Source of the DNA: Brevibacillus brevis NBRC 100599 | Lineage (GTDB): Bacteria > Bacillota > Bacilli > Brevibacillales > Brevibacillaceae | Reading direction: 5' to 3' | Length of the DNA: 64,000 bases | NCBI RefSeq assembly: GCF_000010165.1 | Contig: NC_012491.1 | Coordinates: 1,544,001 to 1,608,000, forward strand | Part shown: in pieces, positions 53,551-63,647 of the stretch | Layout: each line of letters begins with the position of its first letter | Position numbering within the stretch: position 1 is the first letter of the stretch | Notes under the pieces: model-generated | What the model was told of the DNA's origin: nothing | The model's input: only the letters and a program-made list of their open reading frames with translations | The model's database searches: none | Program-made: the position numbers and the translations under genes

Positions 53551-54383
53551 TGCATCGTGAACATCTAGGGTGGAGGACTGGCAGAGCGATTGTCTTGACC
53601 TTGTTTCTTGCGTTCGCGATTTTCCCGCTGTATTGGATTATCATTACGTCGCTCAAGGGTCAAAAGGAAATCTTTTCGCTGCCGATTCAATATTGGCCAC
53701 AACAGGTGACGTTGAACAATTATCTGGAGATCTTTCAGATTTCCCACTTCCAGGTGTACATCTGGAACAGCTTTCTCGTTTCCTTGGTCGCTTCGGCTAT
53801 GGTCGTGTTCATCGCGATGCTCGGCGGTTACGTGTTGGCTCGCTTTTCGTTTAAAGGAAAGCGTCAGGTGATGTTTGGATTTCTCGTCACCCAAATGATT
53901 CCGATGTTCATTGGCATGGCGCCGTTGTACGTGATGATGTCCAAAATGCACATCTTAAACAGCCTGTTTTCGTTGATGCTCATCTACACAGTCATGCTGA
54001 TTCCCTTTTGTACGATTATCATGTCTGGCTTTTTCCAACGGATACCCAATGCCTTGGAGGAAGCAGCGATGATGGACGGCTGCTCTCGATTGAGCGCTTT
54101 GTTTCGCGTCATCGTACCGATCATGCTCCCCGGAATTGCGGCCACGTTTATTTTCGCCTTCGTTCAATGCTGGAACGAGCTGATTATGGCCGTTCTGTTC
54201 ATTGATGAAGAGTCGGTCAAAACGATTCCGGTCGCGATGAACGCCTTTATCAAAAAATACGATATCGAATGGGGAGCGATGTCGGCAGCTACGGTGCTGT
54301 CAGTCATCCCAACGATGCTATTGTTTGCCTTTTGCCAAAAGTACTTGGTGGAAGGGCTCACACAAGGTGCCGTAAAAGGCTAG
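53550..54383 (+). CDS. ABC sugar transporter permease (MalG/UgpE type)
   Basis: 277 residues, six helices, EAA loop NALEEAAMMDGCSRLSALFRV. ATG overlaps the previous stop (TGATG). No ATPase gene follows; the convergent kinase gene overlaps its last four bases. A shared MsmX-type ATPase encoded elsewhere is likely. Confidence 0.92.
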   Translation: MHREHLGWRTGRAIVLTLFLAFAIFPLYWIIITSLKGQKEIFSLPIQYWPQQVTLNNYLEIFQISHFQVYIWNSFLVSLVASAMVVFIAMLGGYVLARFSFKGKRQVMFGFLVTQMIPMFIGMAPLYVMMSKMHILNSLFSLMLIYTVMLIPFCTIIMSGFFQRIPNALEEAAMMDGCSRLSALFRVIVPIMLPGIAATFIFAFVQCWNELIMAVLFIDEESVKTIPVAMNAFIKKYDIEWGAMSAATVLSVIPTMLLFAFCQKYLVEGLTQGAVKG

Positions 54384-55267
54384 AGGTAGTCTCGCATGCC
54401 AGCTAGGTAAGCTGTCTCATCGTCATTTGTCAGACCAAACAGCGCTTCTTCCAAGGCAAATGTACTGCGGTAAAATCTCATCCTTGTCATCACCTGTTCA
54501 AGCTGGGGGTACACCGGGTTGAAATGCTGCAAAAACGCTTCTCCGTAGCTCGCACATAGTCCAGCGAGGTCGTATGCCGGATCGCCTACACCAGAGCCGC
54601 CAAAGTCGATGATGCCAGTGATGCGTTGTTTTGCCGGGGAGTACAAGATATTCCCTGTGCCAAAATCTCCATGAGTCAAGCAAGGCTGAAAATCAAAGTG
54701 GGCAGGGTCTGCCAGGTATGCTTCAAAGCGCTCAGCTACATCCCTTTTCGCTTGCTCACGCATGGCAGGGAACAACTTCGAAGCAATCTGTTCATACAGC
54801 TCAGTCAACTGCTTGGCCATGTCAAAATCGTCAGAGATAAGCTCCGGGAGCAAGGAGGAGACGGGGAGCTGGTGCAGCTCATGAAGAAATTGTGCCAGCT
54901 GGGTAGCGACAGTCGGTACCGCGTTTTGACGCGAGGCTGCTTGAAAAGCTTCTCGGGTAAAAGGCTCGCCTTCGAGTAGCGGATATCCGGCAAACACTCG
55001 CCCAGGTGCTTCCTCGGCAAAGGACAAATAGATCGGAGCCGGAATCGGCAGGGAGAGATATGGTCTTACCGTGCGTAAAATGCTCGTTTCCATCTTCAGT
55101 TGCTCGATTCCGGCGGTGTACTTCGGAAAACGAAACACGTACGCGTCATTGACGATGAGTACATCATTGTTTTGGCCCATCTCGTTAAAGTAGGCGGAAG
55201 TGATGGTCAACTCTGGATACATTGCTTGAATGTGTTGGATATACGTTTGCGTTGTCGTTGTCATCAT
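54380..55267 (-). CDS. Aminoglycoside phosphotransferase-like kinase (APH family)
   Basis: 295 residues. Kinase catalytic loop LTHGDFGTGNIL and metal motif IIDFGGSGVGDPAYDLA, with an N-lobe that has YVFRFPK. Resembles APH(2'')-like and other small-molecule kinases; real substrate may be an antibiotic or a metabolite. The start at 55267 follows GGAAGGAG. Its stop overlaps the convergent permease stop by 4 bases. Confidence 0.85.
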   Translation of the reverse strand: MMTTTTQTYIQHIQAMYPELTITSAYFNEMGQNNDVLIVNDAYVFRFPKYTAGIEQLKMETSILRTVRPYLSLPIPAPIYLSFAEEAPGRVFAGYPLLEGEPFTREAFQAASRQNAVPTVATQLAQFLHELHQLPVSSLLPELISDDFDMAKQLTELYEQIASKLFPAMREQAKRDVAERFEAYLADPAHFDFQPCLTHGDFGTGNILYSPAKQRITGIIDFGGSGVGDPAYDLAGLCASYGEAFLQHFNPVYPQLEQVMTRMRFYRSTFALEEALFGLTNDDETAYLAGMRDYL

Positions 55268-55294
55268 GATTCTCCTTCCAATACCCCGCATTTC

Positions 55295-55331
55295 GAAAAA
55301 AGAGCACTCTCCCCTGAGGAAAGTGCTCTTT
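55295..55331 (-). terminator. Rho-independent terminator of the 55337-55783 gene
   Basis: AAAGAGCACT/AGTGCTCTTT arms followed on the minus strand by T6. Confidence 0.88.
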
Positions 55332-55336
55332 CGTAT

Positions 55337-55783
55337 TTACGATGCTGCCAGTTCAAATCTGACGAGCGTTTCTTTGGTGTTTGCGAGCTTTTCTAGTTCA
55401 ACAATTCGCCAGTTAGGGGAGATTGTCCTGCGCATCCACGCCAACGCATCGTCTGGTAAACGAACGTGGTGCAACGCTGTCTCCTCGACTTGATAGTCAT
55501 GCTCCGCTTGGATGTTGTAACGTTTGTTCAGCAAAAACTTGATCCCGTTAAAAGTGGTGAACTTGATCTGGTAGCCTTCGCGAATGGCAGCTTCCAGCGT
55601 AAGGGGATCATTTTTGGACAGTTCAAACAGAGGGGTGTAATCGTACTTGCCGCCCTCCACGTCCGAAAAAGGCGCAGGGTCACCTGTTCTCAGCTTGTGG
55701 ATGATTTCTTCATCGACGAATCCATGGGCACGGGCTGCCTCTAACAGCATCGTTTCCCACTGGGATAGCTTTACGGTAGACAT
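55337..55783 (-). CDS. Conserved-looking hypothetical protein
   Basis: 148 residues, soluble, acidic/aromatic, starting MSTVKLSQWETMLLEAAR. GAGGGACA precedes the ATG with somewhat long spacing, and a strong terminator sits 5 bp after the stop, so it is a real single gene. I do not recognise a domain. The C-terminal half (residues 75-140) looks like a small alpha/beta module. Confidence 0.7.
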   Translation of the reverse strand: MSTVKLSQWETMLLEAARAHGFVDEEIIHKLRTGDPAPFSDVEGGKYDYTPLFELSKNDPLTLEAAIREGYQIKFTTFNGIKFLLNKRYNIQAEHDYQVEETALHHVRLPDDALAWMRRTISPNWRIVELEKLANTKETLVRFELAAS

Positions 55784-55918
55784 GGACTGTCCCTCCTCTT
55801 ATCACGATGTAACGGCACAGACATCGCCAGCCTTTCTTCTAGTATAAAACAATGAAATTGTACTTCTCAACTACAATTCCGACTGTTTTACTATGAAAAG
55901 TGCAGCGAGCTGTTTTGC

Positions 55919-56812
55919 TCAGGATGAAAGCGAGGAGGGGTTCTTCTTTTTACGCGGTTCCTTGGAGGTTGTGGTCAAGGTCACGCCCGCGATGATGAGA
56001 ATCGCACCGAAAAACTGTACGCCTGTAACAGGCTTTGCCAGCAATAACAAGCCGAAAAGCATGGCAATAAACGGTTCCAGGTTGGCAAACATCGCGGCTT
56101 TGGCAGCGCCTACCTTCTGTAGTTGGCTGTTCCAGATTAACGTCACAATGCCGTGCATGACGACACCGGTGACAAACAAGAGAAGCCAGGATGAAAGGCT
56201 GGTGCTTACCATGGCCGTAGGGATGCTGATCAGGACAAAAGGCAGCAGCGATCCAAAGCCGATCAAATTGGATACGAGCGTCGTCACGAGTGGAGGGAGT
56301 CGATGTCCCAACAACCTGACGAGGATGATCGAGGTAGCGAACGTCAGCATCGTCAATACAATCCAGAGGATACCGACATCAAAATGCAGCTCTGCCCCTG
56401 TATAAATGACGAATATAACCCCGGATGTACCGATTACCGAACCGATTGCCATGCGACCAGTCAGCGACTCTTTCAAGAACAAGGCAGCCAAAAGAGCGGT
56501 TGTAATCGGCGTCAGCGCCAGGATCAGGGCCGAGGTGGTCGGATCAGCTGTAACGAGTCCTTTGTAGAAGGACCACTGGTTAATGAATACGCCAACTACC
56601 CCCAATACCGCGAGCAAGAGCCAGTCCGTACGAGAGAGCTTTGGCATTTTCAGCCGCCCTCTGGACCAGATGAGCAGAAACAACACGATAAACAAGAGAC
56701 GCATAGCCGATAAAAAGAGCGGAGAAAACTCGGCGACGAGCATTTTCCCGAAGACGAAATTGCTACCCCAAGCGGTTACGCAAAAAATGAGCAGCAAGTA
56801 GGAGCGTAGCAT
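55919..56812 (-). CDS. EamA/DMT-family transporter
   Basis: 297 residues, ten helices in two EamA repeats: CVTAWGSNFVFGKMLV in the first and a second half from about residue 150. Exporter of metabolites or amino acids; substrate unknown. It follows the SSS symporter by 22 bp on the same strand, so it may be the last gene of the kinase-regulator-symporter operon. Confidence 0.88.
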   Translation of the reverse strand: MLRSYLLLIFCVTAWGSNFVFGKMLVAEFSPLFLSAMRLLFIVLFLLIWSRGRLKMPKLSRTDWLLLAVLGVVGVFINQWSFYKGLVTADPTTSALILALTPITTALLAALFLKESLTGRMAIGSVIGTSGVIFVIYTGAELHFDVGILWIVLTMLTFATSIILVRLLGHRLPPLVTTLVSNLIGFGSLLPFVLISIPTAMVSTSLSSWLLLFVTGVVMHGIVTLIWNSQLQKVGAAKAAMFANLEPFIAMLFGLLLLAKPVTGVQFFGAILIIAGVTLTTTSKEPRKKKNPSSLSS

Positions 56813-56834
56813 AGGATTCGTTCCTTCCTGTGGG

Positions 56835-58163
56835 TCAGCGAGTGTGATCCGGCGTTCGGATGTACCGTTTCCATAGCCAGGTCATGCACAAGTAGGCGGT
56901 TAAGACCAAAGCTGTACATAAGGAGGCAATCCAGATTGCCATCATCGGATCGACGTACATCCGGCTGCTATAGCCTGCGACGAATCCCATTACTGCGCTG
57001 ATCAAAATGAAAGTAGGTGCTTTGCCCTTCGTCAACACGATGACGACGACAGGCAAAAACAGCGAGGCATACATAATGCCAAAGAAGAACAGCAAATCCA
57101 GCAAGGTCGGCTGGAAGTAGATCGTCAAACCATACGAAAGCGCACCGATGGCAATGGCAAGGATGTAGCCCAAACGGATTTTTTGCCGTTCCGAAGCGTC
57201 TGGGCGGAACAGCTGATAGACGTTGTTGACCATCAGACTGATCATGGAATGAAGCCCCGCCCCGAAAGCGGACATGATCGCACCAAAGGCACAGAGAACA
57301 AATAATACAAGTAAGATCATCGTGTCAATCTTGCGTACGAGATCAAACAACAGCGAGTAAATATCATCAAAACCGCCCGTAAAAAGGACGATGATGATTA
57401 GCGAGGAAAACGCCAGTGGTACGGTGGCAAAAATGAGTCCGGACACCAGAAAAGTAGGGACGATCTTTTTCTCTTCCATCATATAGAGCCGCTGCCACGA
57501 TGCCTGATCGACAAACACTTGACCAAACCCGATCAACAGCCCGGTAATGATAAAAAAAAGACCCTCGTTGTTGTTGAGCACCAGAAGGTAAGGATGGTAA
57601 AGGCGCAGTCCGTTATAGACGTGCTCGACACCTTTTCCGACGAAAAAGTAGACGGGAATCAGGATGACGGCAGCAAACGTAATGACAATTTGCACGATGG
57701 CAAAACGATGGATCGAGCGGATTCCCCCGATGCCTGCAAACAGCACACAAAATACGAAAAAGCAGAGCAAGCCGAGCGGGATCGGGAAGCCAAACAAGAT
57801 GTTCAGCAATACGCCCCCAGCCATTCCCTGGACGAACATCGCTTCAATCGTCGTAATCAAAAGGATGATGATCATTAGCCAGTAACCAAACGGATGCAGC
57901 TTGTCCCGCATGTAGTCCCCGATGGTCATCCCTTCTGATAACTCACGGCGGACCTTTCGCCCAAGAAGTCCAAACATACTGAGGGCAAATGCTCCCATCA
58001 AAGCGAAGCCGATCCCGCCAAATATCCCGTATTTGACGAGTGCTTCCGGTGAACCGAATATCGTGTTTCCGGTCACCCAGCGGGCGAGGATCGAGACGAC
58101 CCCAAGCCCGATGCCGATTTTTGCTGCACCGACCACATATTCGCGAAAAGATAAGTAGGTCAA
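56835..58163 (-). CDS. Sodium:solute symporter (SSS/SLC5 family)
   Basis: 442 residues, about 12 helices, with GLLIGFGQVFVDQASWQRLYM, the SSS signature region, and a leading GFALMGAFALSMFGLLGRKVR. TTG start at 58163, nested in the response-regulator stop (TTGA overlap) with AAGGGG upstream; a longer frame into the regulator gene is not needed. Transports an unknown organic substrate with Na+. It is made together with a two-component system. Confidence 0.88.
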   Translation of the reverse strand: MTYLSFREYVVGAAKIGIGLGVVSILARWVTGNTIFGSPEALVKYGIFGGIGFALMGAFALSMFGLLGRKVRRELSEGMTIGDYMRDKLHPFGYWLMIIILLITTIEAMFVQGMAGGVLLNILFGFPIPLGLLCFFVFCVLFAGIGGIRSIHRFAIVQIVITFAAVILIPVYFFVGKGVEHVYNGLRLYHPYLLVLNNNEGLFFIITGLLIGFGQVFVDQASWQRLYMMEEKKIVPTFLVSGLIFATVPLAFSSLIIIVLFTGGFDDIYSLLFDLVRKIDTMILLVLFVLCAFGAIMSAFGAGLHSMISLMVNNVYQLFRPDASERQKIRLGYILAIAIGALSYGLTIYFQPTLLDLLFFFGIMYASLFLPVVVIVLTKGKAPTFILISAVMGFVAGYSSRMYVDPMMAIWIASLCTALVLTAYLCMTWLWKRYIRTPDHTR

Positions 58164-58864
58164 GATGCATTCCCCTTGTCTCGGTATTCTTTCGGGGTTT
58201 TCCCCACTACCTTGCGAAAAATGGTGCTGAAATAGTGTTGGCTGTTGAAGCCAGTCCGCTCCGCAACCGTCGATATGCTCCAATCAGGATGAGCGATCAG
58301 GAACTTCTTCGACATTTGAATGCGGTACTGCATTAAATACTCAGAGAATGAGACGCCTACTTCTTCATGAAAACGGCGGCTCAAATACGTCGGATTGATA
58401 TGGACCTCTGCGGCCAGATCAGCCAAATTCAGCTTCTCCGCGAATTTTTGATGAATGATGTTCATCGCATCAGAAATAATTCGGGTGTAAGCAGAGAGGG
58501 CAGGGCTCTTCTGATATTTTTTCAGAATGTCGACCAGCTCGCTCTCAATGACGGGCTTCGTGATGTAATCCACGACACCGAGGCGGATCGATTGCTTGGC
58601 ATAATGAAAATCTTGATAAGCCGTTACAATGATGAGCTCGATGTCTTTGTGCTGGGCTCTCAGCTCTTCGCCAAGCACCAGCCCGGATTTCCCCGGAAGA
58701 TTAATGTCCAGAAAGGCGAGATGAAGAGGAACCTTCTGGCTGATCGCCATGGCCCTGCTGCCATCTGCGGCCTTGTAGAATTTCCACAAGGGGAACATGG
58801 GCTGAATCAAATACTCGAGTTGGTCCAGCTCCAACGGTTCGTCATCCACGAGTAGTACGTTCAT
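58160..58864 (-). CDS. Response regulator with AraC-type output (YesN-like)
   Basis: 234 residues: receiver domain with D53 in FLDINLPG and K in TKPV, then an AraC double helix-turn-helix (about 130-230) with VHINPTYLSRRFHEEVGVSFSEYL and FNSQHYFSTIFRKVVGKTPKEY. Overlaps the symporter start; 4 bp after the kinase gene. Likely activates the symporter operon. Confidence 0.93.
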   Translation of the reverse strand: MNVLLVDDEPLELDQLEYLIQPMFPLWKFYKAADGSRAMAISQKVPLHLAFLDINLPGKSGLVLGEELRAQHKDIELIIVTAYQDFHYAKQSIRLGVVDYITKPVIESELVDILKKYQKSPALSAYTRIISDAMNIIHQKFAEKLNLADLAAEVHINPTYLSRRFHEEVGVSFSEYLMQYRIQMSKKFLIAHPDWSISTVAERTGFNSQHYFSTIFRKVVGKTPKEYRDKGNAS

Positions 58865-58868
58865 CTTC

Positions 58869-59657
58869 TCACCTCAGATCGATTTGTTCATACGTACAGG
58901 GCCACCTGACAGACACAAGAGTTCCTCCCTCAGATATCGGAGCAAGCTCCAGATGTGCATGATCACCAAAACAAAGGTGGAGCCGCCTGCGGATGTTGTC
59001 CAACCCGTGACCGCTCTCCTCATGTGGCTGTTCAGTTTCGATCTCACTTTCATTCTGGAATGCTGTGAGTCCGGAAGAACCGTTGTCGATGACCGTAAGC
59101 AGGACATCGTCATCTTTTCGGCTTATGCGGATGTCTAAGATAGCTTCGCCCATTTTTCGTTCCAATCCATGCTTAAATGCATTTTCCACTATCGTCTGCA
59201 AGACGAATGGCGGAATAGATGCTTGCAAGAGATCATCTGCACAATCTAGCTGAATTCGGAGCCGATCACCGAAACGCAGCTTTTGAATCTCCAAATATTG
59301 CTCCGTGTACGTAATCTCCCGCGCCAATGAAATCAACGGCTCTGTGGATTTGTATTTGAATTTGAGAAACTGGGAGAGGACTTCGAGCGCTCTCACCAGT
59401 TCCTTCGTTCGGTTCAATCGCGCCAGACTCAGAATGACATTTAGCGTATTAAACAAGAAGTGAGGCTGGATTTGTTGATTCAATTGATTGTAGAGCGCTT
59501 GCTGCAACTCTTTTTCCAGCTCGATCTTCAGATTCTTGTTTTCTAACAGATCAATCCTCTTCTCGAAAATGAACAGAAACAATAAAGCAATAGCTCCTAT
59601 GATAGGAGCCAAAATAAACAGCAGAATGAGTAATGTGAAACCTTCGAAGCTTATCAT
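58869..59657 (-). CDS. Histidine kinase (LytS/YesM type) without a sensor domain
   Basis: 262 residues: one membrane-spanning hydrophobic region (about 8-31), a short linker helix, then the His_kinase box QQIQPHFLFNTLN with H66 and an ATPase domain (VENAFKHGLERKMGEA, HGLDNIRRRL). There is no extracytoplasmic or PAS sensor, so the input must come through the membrane segment or a partner protein; the neighbouring symporter is the obvious candidate. Confidence 0.92.
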   Translation of the reverse strand: MISFEGFTLLILLFILAPIIGAIALLFLFIFEKRIDLLENKNLKIELEKELQQALYNQLNQQIQPHFLFNTLNVILSLARLNRTKELVRALEVLSQFLKFKYKSTEPLISLAREITYTEQYLEIQKLRFGDRLRIQLDCADDLLQASIPPFVLQTIVENAFKHGLERKMGEAILDIRISRKDDDVLLTVIDNGSSGLTAFQNESEIETEQPHEESGHGLDNIRRRLHLCFGDHAHLELAPISEGGTLVSVRWPCTYEQIDLR

Positions 59658-59722
59658 GAGATCCCTTCTGTATGGAGAGATTTTGCAGTTACCATCATAT
59701 CATGCTGCTTCTTGATCTCTTG

Positions 59723-59737
59723 CGTTTTTAGAAAATT
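59723..59737 (-). promoter_or_regulatory. Candidate CodY box upstream of the kinase operon
   Basis: Minus-strand AATTTTCTAAAAACG matches 12 of 15 positions of the CodY consensus, 66 bp before the kinase start. Low-specificity motif. Confidence 0.3.
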
Positions 59738-59752
59738 TTAATCTCTCTATGA

Positions 59753-60754
59753 TTAGACTTGGGCAAGGTGGCAGGCTACTTGGTGCGTATCGTGCAGGCT
59801 CGTGAGTCCAGGTACTTCTGTTTTGCAGCGATCAATTGCATACGGACAACGCGTATGGAAGCGGCAGCCCTGCGGAGGATTGATAGGAGAAGGTACATCT
59901 CCGCGCAGAATGATTCGTTCCTGCTTTTTATTGATGTCCGGCACCGGGATCGCAGACAAGAGAGCCTGTGTGTAAGGATGCTGCGGGTTGTCGAACAGCG
60001 ACTTTTTATCCGCGATCTCTACCACTTTACCGAGGTACATCACCATGACGCGATCCGAGATGTGACGAACGACGCCGAGGTCATGGGAGATGAACAAATA
60101 GGTCAGCTTGAATTGCTTCTGCAACGATTTCAGGAGATTCAGCACTTGAGCCTGAATGGATACGTCGAGTGCCGATACGGCTTCGTCACAAATGATCAGC
60201 TTCGGCTGCATCGCGAGGGCACGGGCAATCCCGATCCGTTGACGTTGACCACCACTGAACTCATGCGGGAAACGGTCAATTTGATCCGGACGCAAGCCTA
60301 CATAGCCGAGCAGCTCGATAATGCGCTCGCGGCGTTGATGCGCTGGTACGATATTTTGGATCGCCAACGCTTCCCCGAGAATAGCGGATACAGATTGGCG
60401 CGGGTTGAGCGAAGCAAACGGGTCCTGGAAAATGACCTGCAAATGCTTGCGCATGTCGCGCATTTGCTTCTTGGACATCGCCAGCAGATCCTGTCCCTCG
60501 AATAGTACCGTTCCGCTTGTCGGTTCGTCCAGACGGAGGATGGCACGACCGGTAGTGGATTTTCCACAACCGGATTCGCCTACAATACTCAGTGTTTCTC
60601 CTTCATGGATCGTGAAGCTGATGTCATCCACGGCTTTTACATGGTTGACGGTACGACCCAATAAGCCGCCTTTGATCGGGAAGTGCTGCTTGAGATTTTT
60701 TACTTCCAGCAGTGGTTTTTTCGTTGGATTCGCTTGTGTCGTCATCATGGTCAT
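59753..60754 (-). CDS. dppF: Di/oligopeptide ABC transporter ATPase (DppF/OppF)
   Basis: 333 residues, Walker [11 protein letters not shown], signature [15 protein letters not shown], Walker [13 protein letters not shown], and the C-terminal oligopeptide_HPY region [15 protein letters not shown] with the Cys motif seen in Dpp/Opp ATPases. ATG 60754 overlaps the dppD stop (ATGA). Second ATPase of the complex. Confidence 0.92.
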   Translation of the reverse strand: MTMMTTQANPTKKPLLEVKNLKQHFPIKGGLLGRTVNHVKAVDDISFTIHEGETLSIVGESGCGKSTTGRAILRLDEPTSGTVLFEGQDLLAMSKKQMRDMRKHLQVIFQDPFASLNPRQSVSAILGEALAIQNIVPAHQRRERIIELLGYVGLRPDQIDRFPHEFSGGQRQRIGIARALAMQPKLIICDEAVSALDVSIQAQVLNLLKSLQKQFKLTYLFISHDLGVVRHISDRVMVMYLGKVVEIADKKSLFDNPQHPYTQALLSAIPVPDINKKQERIILRGDVPSPINPPQGCRFHTRCPYAIDRCKTEVPGLTSLHDTHQVACHLAQV

Positions 60755-61773
60755 ACCCCCACTTCCGTAACAGTCTTGGTGTCGCCGTCCCACTCAGACG
60801 TATACATCCAGCAGCGTACTTTGCTTCCGTCTGCATACTCCAAGAGTTCAGGAAGCTTTGTATGGCACAGCTCTGTTGCATGCGGGCAACGTGGAGCGAA
60901 TCGGCAGCCAACTGGCATATTGAACGGACTTGGTACATTTCCTTTAATTGCTTGCAGCTCTTCTACGTCCTCATCCAGACGGGGGAGGGAGTTCATCAGC
61001 CCTACAGTATAGGGATGACGTGGATTCGCGAACAGGTTTTGTGCAGTCGTGTACTCTACGACTTTTCCTGCGTACATGACCGCGACCCGATCGCATGTTT
61101 CTGCAACGACGCCAAGATCGTGGGTAATCATGATAATGCTCATGCCCATTTCGACTTGCAGCTTTTTCATCAGCTCGAGAATCTGAGCCTGAATGGTAAC
61201 GTCCAAAGCTGTCGTCGGTTCATCCGCGATCAAAATTTCCGGGCGGCAGGCGAGAGCCATCGCGATCATGACACGCTGGCGCATACCCCCAGACAATTCA
61301 TGCGGCTCTTGCGTCGCGCGCTTTTCCGGGGAAGGAATACCGACCAGGCGCAGCATGTCTACTGCTTTGTCCCAAGCTTCCTTCCGTCCCATGTTTTGGT
61401 GCAGGCGCAATACCTCTGCGATTTGCTCTCCAACCGAATAAACCGGATTAAGCGAGGTCATTGGCTCTTGGAAAATCATCGAAATCTCGTTGCCACGGAT
61501 CGCACGCATATCTGCTTCTGATTTTTTCGTCAGGTCTTGCCCTTTGAAAAGGATTTCTCCTCCTACAATTTTTCCCGGAGGACTGGCAATCAAACGCAGG
61601 ATCGAGAGGGAAGTGATACTTTTTCCACAGCCCGATTCTCCTACCAGCCCGAGTGTCTCTCCTCTATTTAGAGAGAAATCAACGCCGTCCACTGCTTTAC
61701 TGACGCCATCTTCTGTGAAAAAATGCGTTTGCAGATTGCGAACGTCCAGGATGATATCTTGTTGTTCCGCCAT
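60751..61773 (-). CDS. dppD: Di/oligopeptide ABC transporter ATPase (DppD/OppD)
   Basis: 340 residues, Walker A GESGCGKS, signature [15 protein letters not shown], Walker [13 protein letters not shown], and the C-terminal [15 protein letters not shown] cluster. Start 12 bp after dppB with GGAGGGAT upstream. Confidence 0.93.
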   Translation of the reverse strand: MAEQQDIILDVRNLQTHFFTEDGVSKAVDGVDFSLNRGETLGLVGESGCGKSITSLSILRLIASPPGKIVGGEILFKGQDLTKKSEADMRAIRGNEISMIFQEPMTSLNPVYSVGEQIAEVLRLHQNMGRKEAWDKAVDMLRLVGIPSPEKRATQEPHELSGGMRQRVMIAMALACRPEILIADEPTTALDVTIQAQILELMKKLQVEMGMSIIMITHDLGVVAETCDRVAVMYAGKVVEYTTAQNLFANPRHPYTVGLMNSLPRLDEDVEELQAIKGNVPSPFNMPVGCRFAPRCPHATELCHTKLPELLEYADGSKVRCWMYTSEWDGDTKTVTEVGV

Positions 61774-61785
61774 GGTGATCCCTCC

Positions 61786-62706
61786 TTAGTTCAGATCAAT
61801 TCGTTTATTGAAGTAGCGATACAATACATCGACGAGCAGGTTCACGAACACGAAGATAATGGAAGCGATCAGTACGCCGCCTTGTACGACAGGCAAATCA
61901 CGCATGCGGATCGCATCGACGATCAGACGACCCAAGCCGTTGATGGCAAAGACAGATTCTACGAGAACCGTACCGCCCAAAAGGAAACCGAACTGCAAGC
62001 CAACGACGGTAATAATCGGGATCAAGGCGTTTTTCAAAGCATGCTTGTAAATGATGACTGTTTCACGCAAGCCTTTTGCTTTTGCTGTGCGGATGTAGTC
62101 TTGACGTACGACGTCGAGCATACTGGAGCGAGTCATACGAGCAACGATGGCGGCTCCGGCAGTACCGAGTGTGATCGCTGGCAAAACCATGTGCTTCCAG
62201 GTGCCCCAGCCTGCGACCGGGAAGAGTTGCAGCTTGACGGAGAACGTGTAGATCAAGCTCAAACCGAGCCAAAAGCTTGGCAAGGATACACCGAGCAAGG
62301 CAATAACCATGATCGTAATATCAGCAGCAGAGTATTGCTTGGTAGCAGAGATGATCCCTGCGATCATTCCGAGGACAACCGTTACAAAAATACTGGCAAC
62401 AGCGAGCTCGATGGTAGCAGGCAAGCGTGCCATGATCTCATCCCACACGGGGAGGTTGGAGCGAAGTGATGTCCCAAGATCGCCTTGGAACACGTTGACG
62501 ACATATTGCGCGTATTGAACCATAATCGGCTGATCCAAGCCGAGCTGTGTACGCATTTTCGCAATCGTTTCTGCAGAAGCGCCTTCACCAGCAAGCAATA
62601 CTGCCGGGTCGCCAGGAACCATTTGCATGATCAAAAAGACGACCAGAACGACACCGAGCAGGACGGGAATCATTTGCAGCAGGCGACGAGTAATGTAAAC
62701 AAACAT
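61786..62706 (-). CDS. dppB: Di/oligopeptide ABC transporter permease (DppB/OppB)
   Basis: 306 residues, six helices; N-terminal [19 protein letters not shown] and the EAA-like [20 protein letters not shown] are family hallmarks. Pairs with DppC. GGAGGG precedes the ATG. Confidence 0.93.
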   Translation of the reverse strand: MFVYITRRLLQMIPVLLGVVLVVFLIMQMVPGDPAVLLAGEGASAETIAKMRTQLGLDQPIMVQYAQYVVNVFQGDLGTSLRSNLPVWDEIMARLPATIELAVASIFVTVVLGMIAGIISATKQYSAADITIMVIALLGVSLPSFWLGLSLIYTFSVKLQLFPVAGWGTWKHMVLPAITLGTAGAAIVARMTRSSMLDVVRQDYIRTAKAKGLRETVIIYKHALKNALIPIITVVGLQFGFLLGGTVLVESVFAINGLGRLIVDAIRMRDLPVVQGGVLIASIIFVFVNLLVDVLYRYFNKRIDLN

Positions 62707-62719
62707 GTAGCATTCCCTC

Positions 62720-63619
62720 CTATTGTTTCATTCGTGGATCGAGAGCGTCCCTGAGGCCGTCCCCAAAGATGTTGAAGCCGAGAACAAGAGTTGCAATAGC
62801 GAAACCAGGGAACATGGCCAGATGCGGAGCGGTAAACAAGAAGTCGCGTCCGTTACTGAGCATGGCGCCCCACTCCGGCAGAGGAGGCTGTGCTCCCAGT
62901 CCGAGGAACGAAAGGCCAGCGGCGGAAAGAATCGCGGTAGCAAGGCGCATCGTTGCCTGTACGATAATAGGAGACAAAATGTTTGGAAAAATGTGTCTAA
63001 AGATAATCGTGAAGTCATTGGCACCGAGTGAGCGGATCGCATCGATGTACTCCAGTTTTTTCACCGTCAAAGTAGAGCCGCGGACAATCCGTGCAAATAC
63101 AGGAATCGAGAAGATACCAACGGCGATCATAACGTTAAAGAGACTCGGCCCTAAGGCACTGACAATGGCTAGAGAAAGCAGGATTCCCGGGAAGGCGAGG
63201 AGGACATCGATGATACGGGAGATGATCGTATCTACCCAGCCGCCGTAGTAACCGGATAATAAGCCGAGAATAATTCCGAAAAATGCACCAATAAAGACGG
63301 CGACAAATCCGACGGACATCGAGAGCTGTGTTCCGTATAAAAGACGGCTCAGTACATCCCGACCTTTGTCATCGGTACCCATCCAGTGTTCAGAAGATGG
63401 TGGCTTCAACTTGTTAACCAAGTCAATCTCATATGGATCGTGGGGCGCGATAAAAGGTGCCAGCAGGGCAATCGCGATGTAAAAAATCACGATACAGCCG
63501 CCTACCATGGCGAGTTTGTTTTTTCGTAGTTTCCTGTAAAAAGTCCGCCATCTGCTAGGGCGTGTAGCCGCTGCTTTCGGCGGAAGAGCTTGATTGGTTG
63601 GTGCGATCTCAACCTTCAT
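62720..63619 (-). CDS. dppC: Di/oligopeptide ABC transporter permease (DppC/OppC)
   Basis: 299 residues, six helices; HWMGTDDKGRDVLSRLLYGT near residue 80 and the coupling loop YIDAIRSLGANDFTIIFRH. First gene of the operon. AGGAGGGG precedes the ATG. No substrate-binding lipoprotein gene is present in this operon within the window. Confidence 0.93.
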   Translation of the reverse strand: MKVEIAPTNQALPPKAAATRPSRWRTFYRKLRKNKLAMVGGCIVIFYIAIALLAPFIAPHDPYEIDLVNKLKPPSSEHWMGTDDKGRDVLSRLLYGTQLSMSVGFVAVFIGAFFGIILGLLSGYYGGWVDTIISRIIDVLLAFPGILLSLAIVSALGPSLFNVMIAVGIFSIPVFARIVRGSTLTVKKLEYIDAIRSLGANDFTIIFRHIFPNILSPIIVQATMRLATAILSAAGLSFLGLGAQPPLPEWGAMLSNGRDFLFTAPHLAMFPGFAIATLVLGFNIFGDGLRDALDPRMKQ

Positions 63620-63647
63620 GGTGTAACCCCTCCTTTGCTTACGTCAA

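Noticed and set aside
61723..62469. Plus-strand frame opposite dppD and dppB
   Set aside because: Antisense to two intact transporter genes and of implausible composition (Asp/Gln/His-rich).
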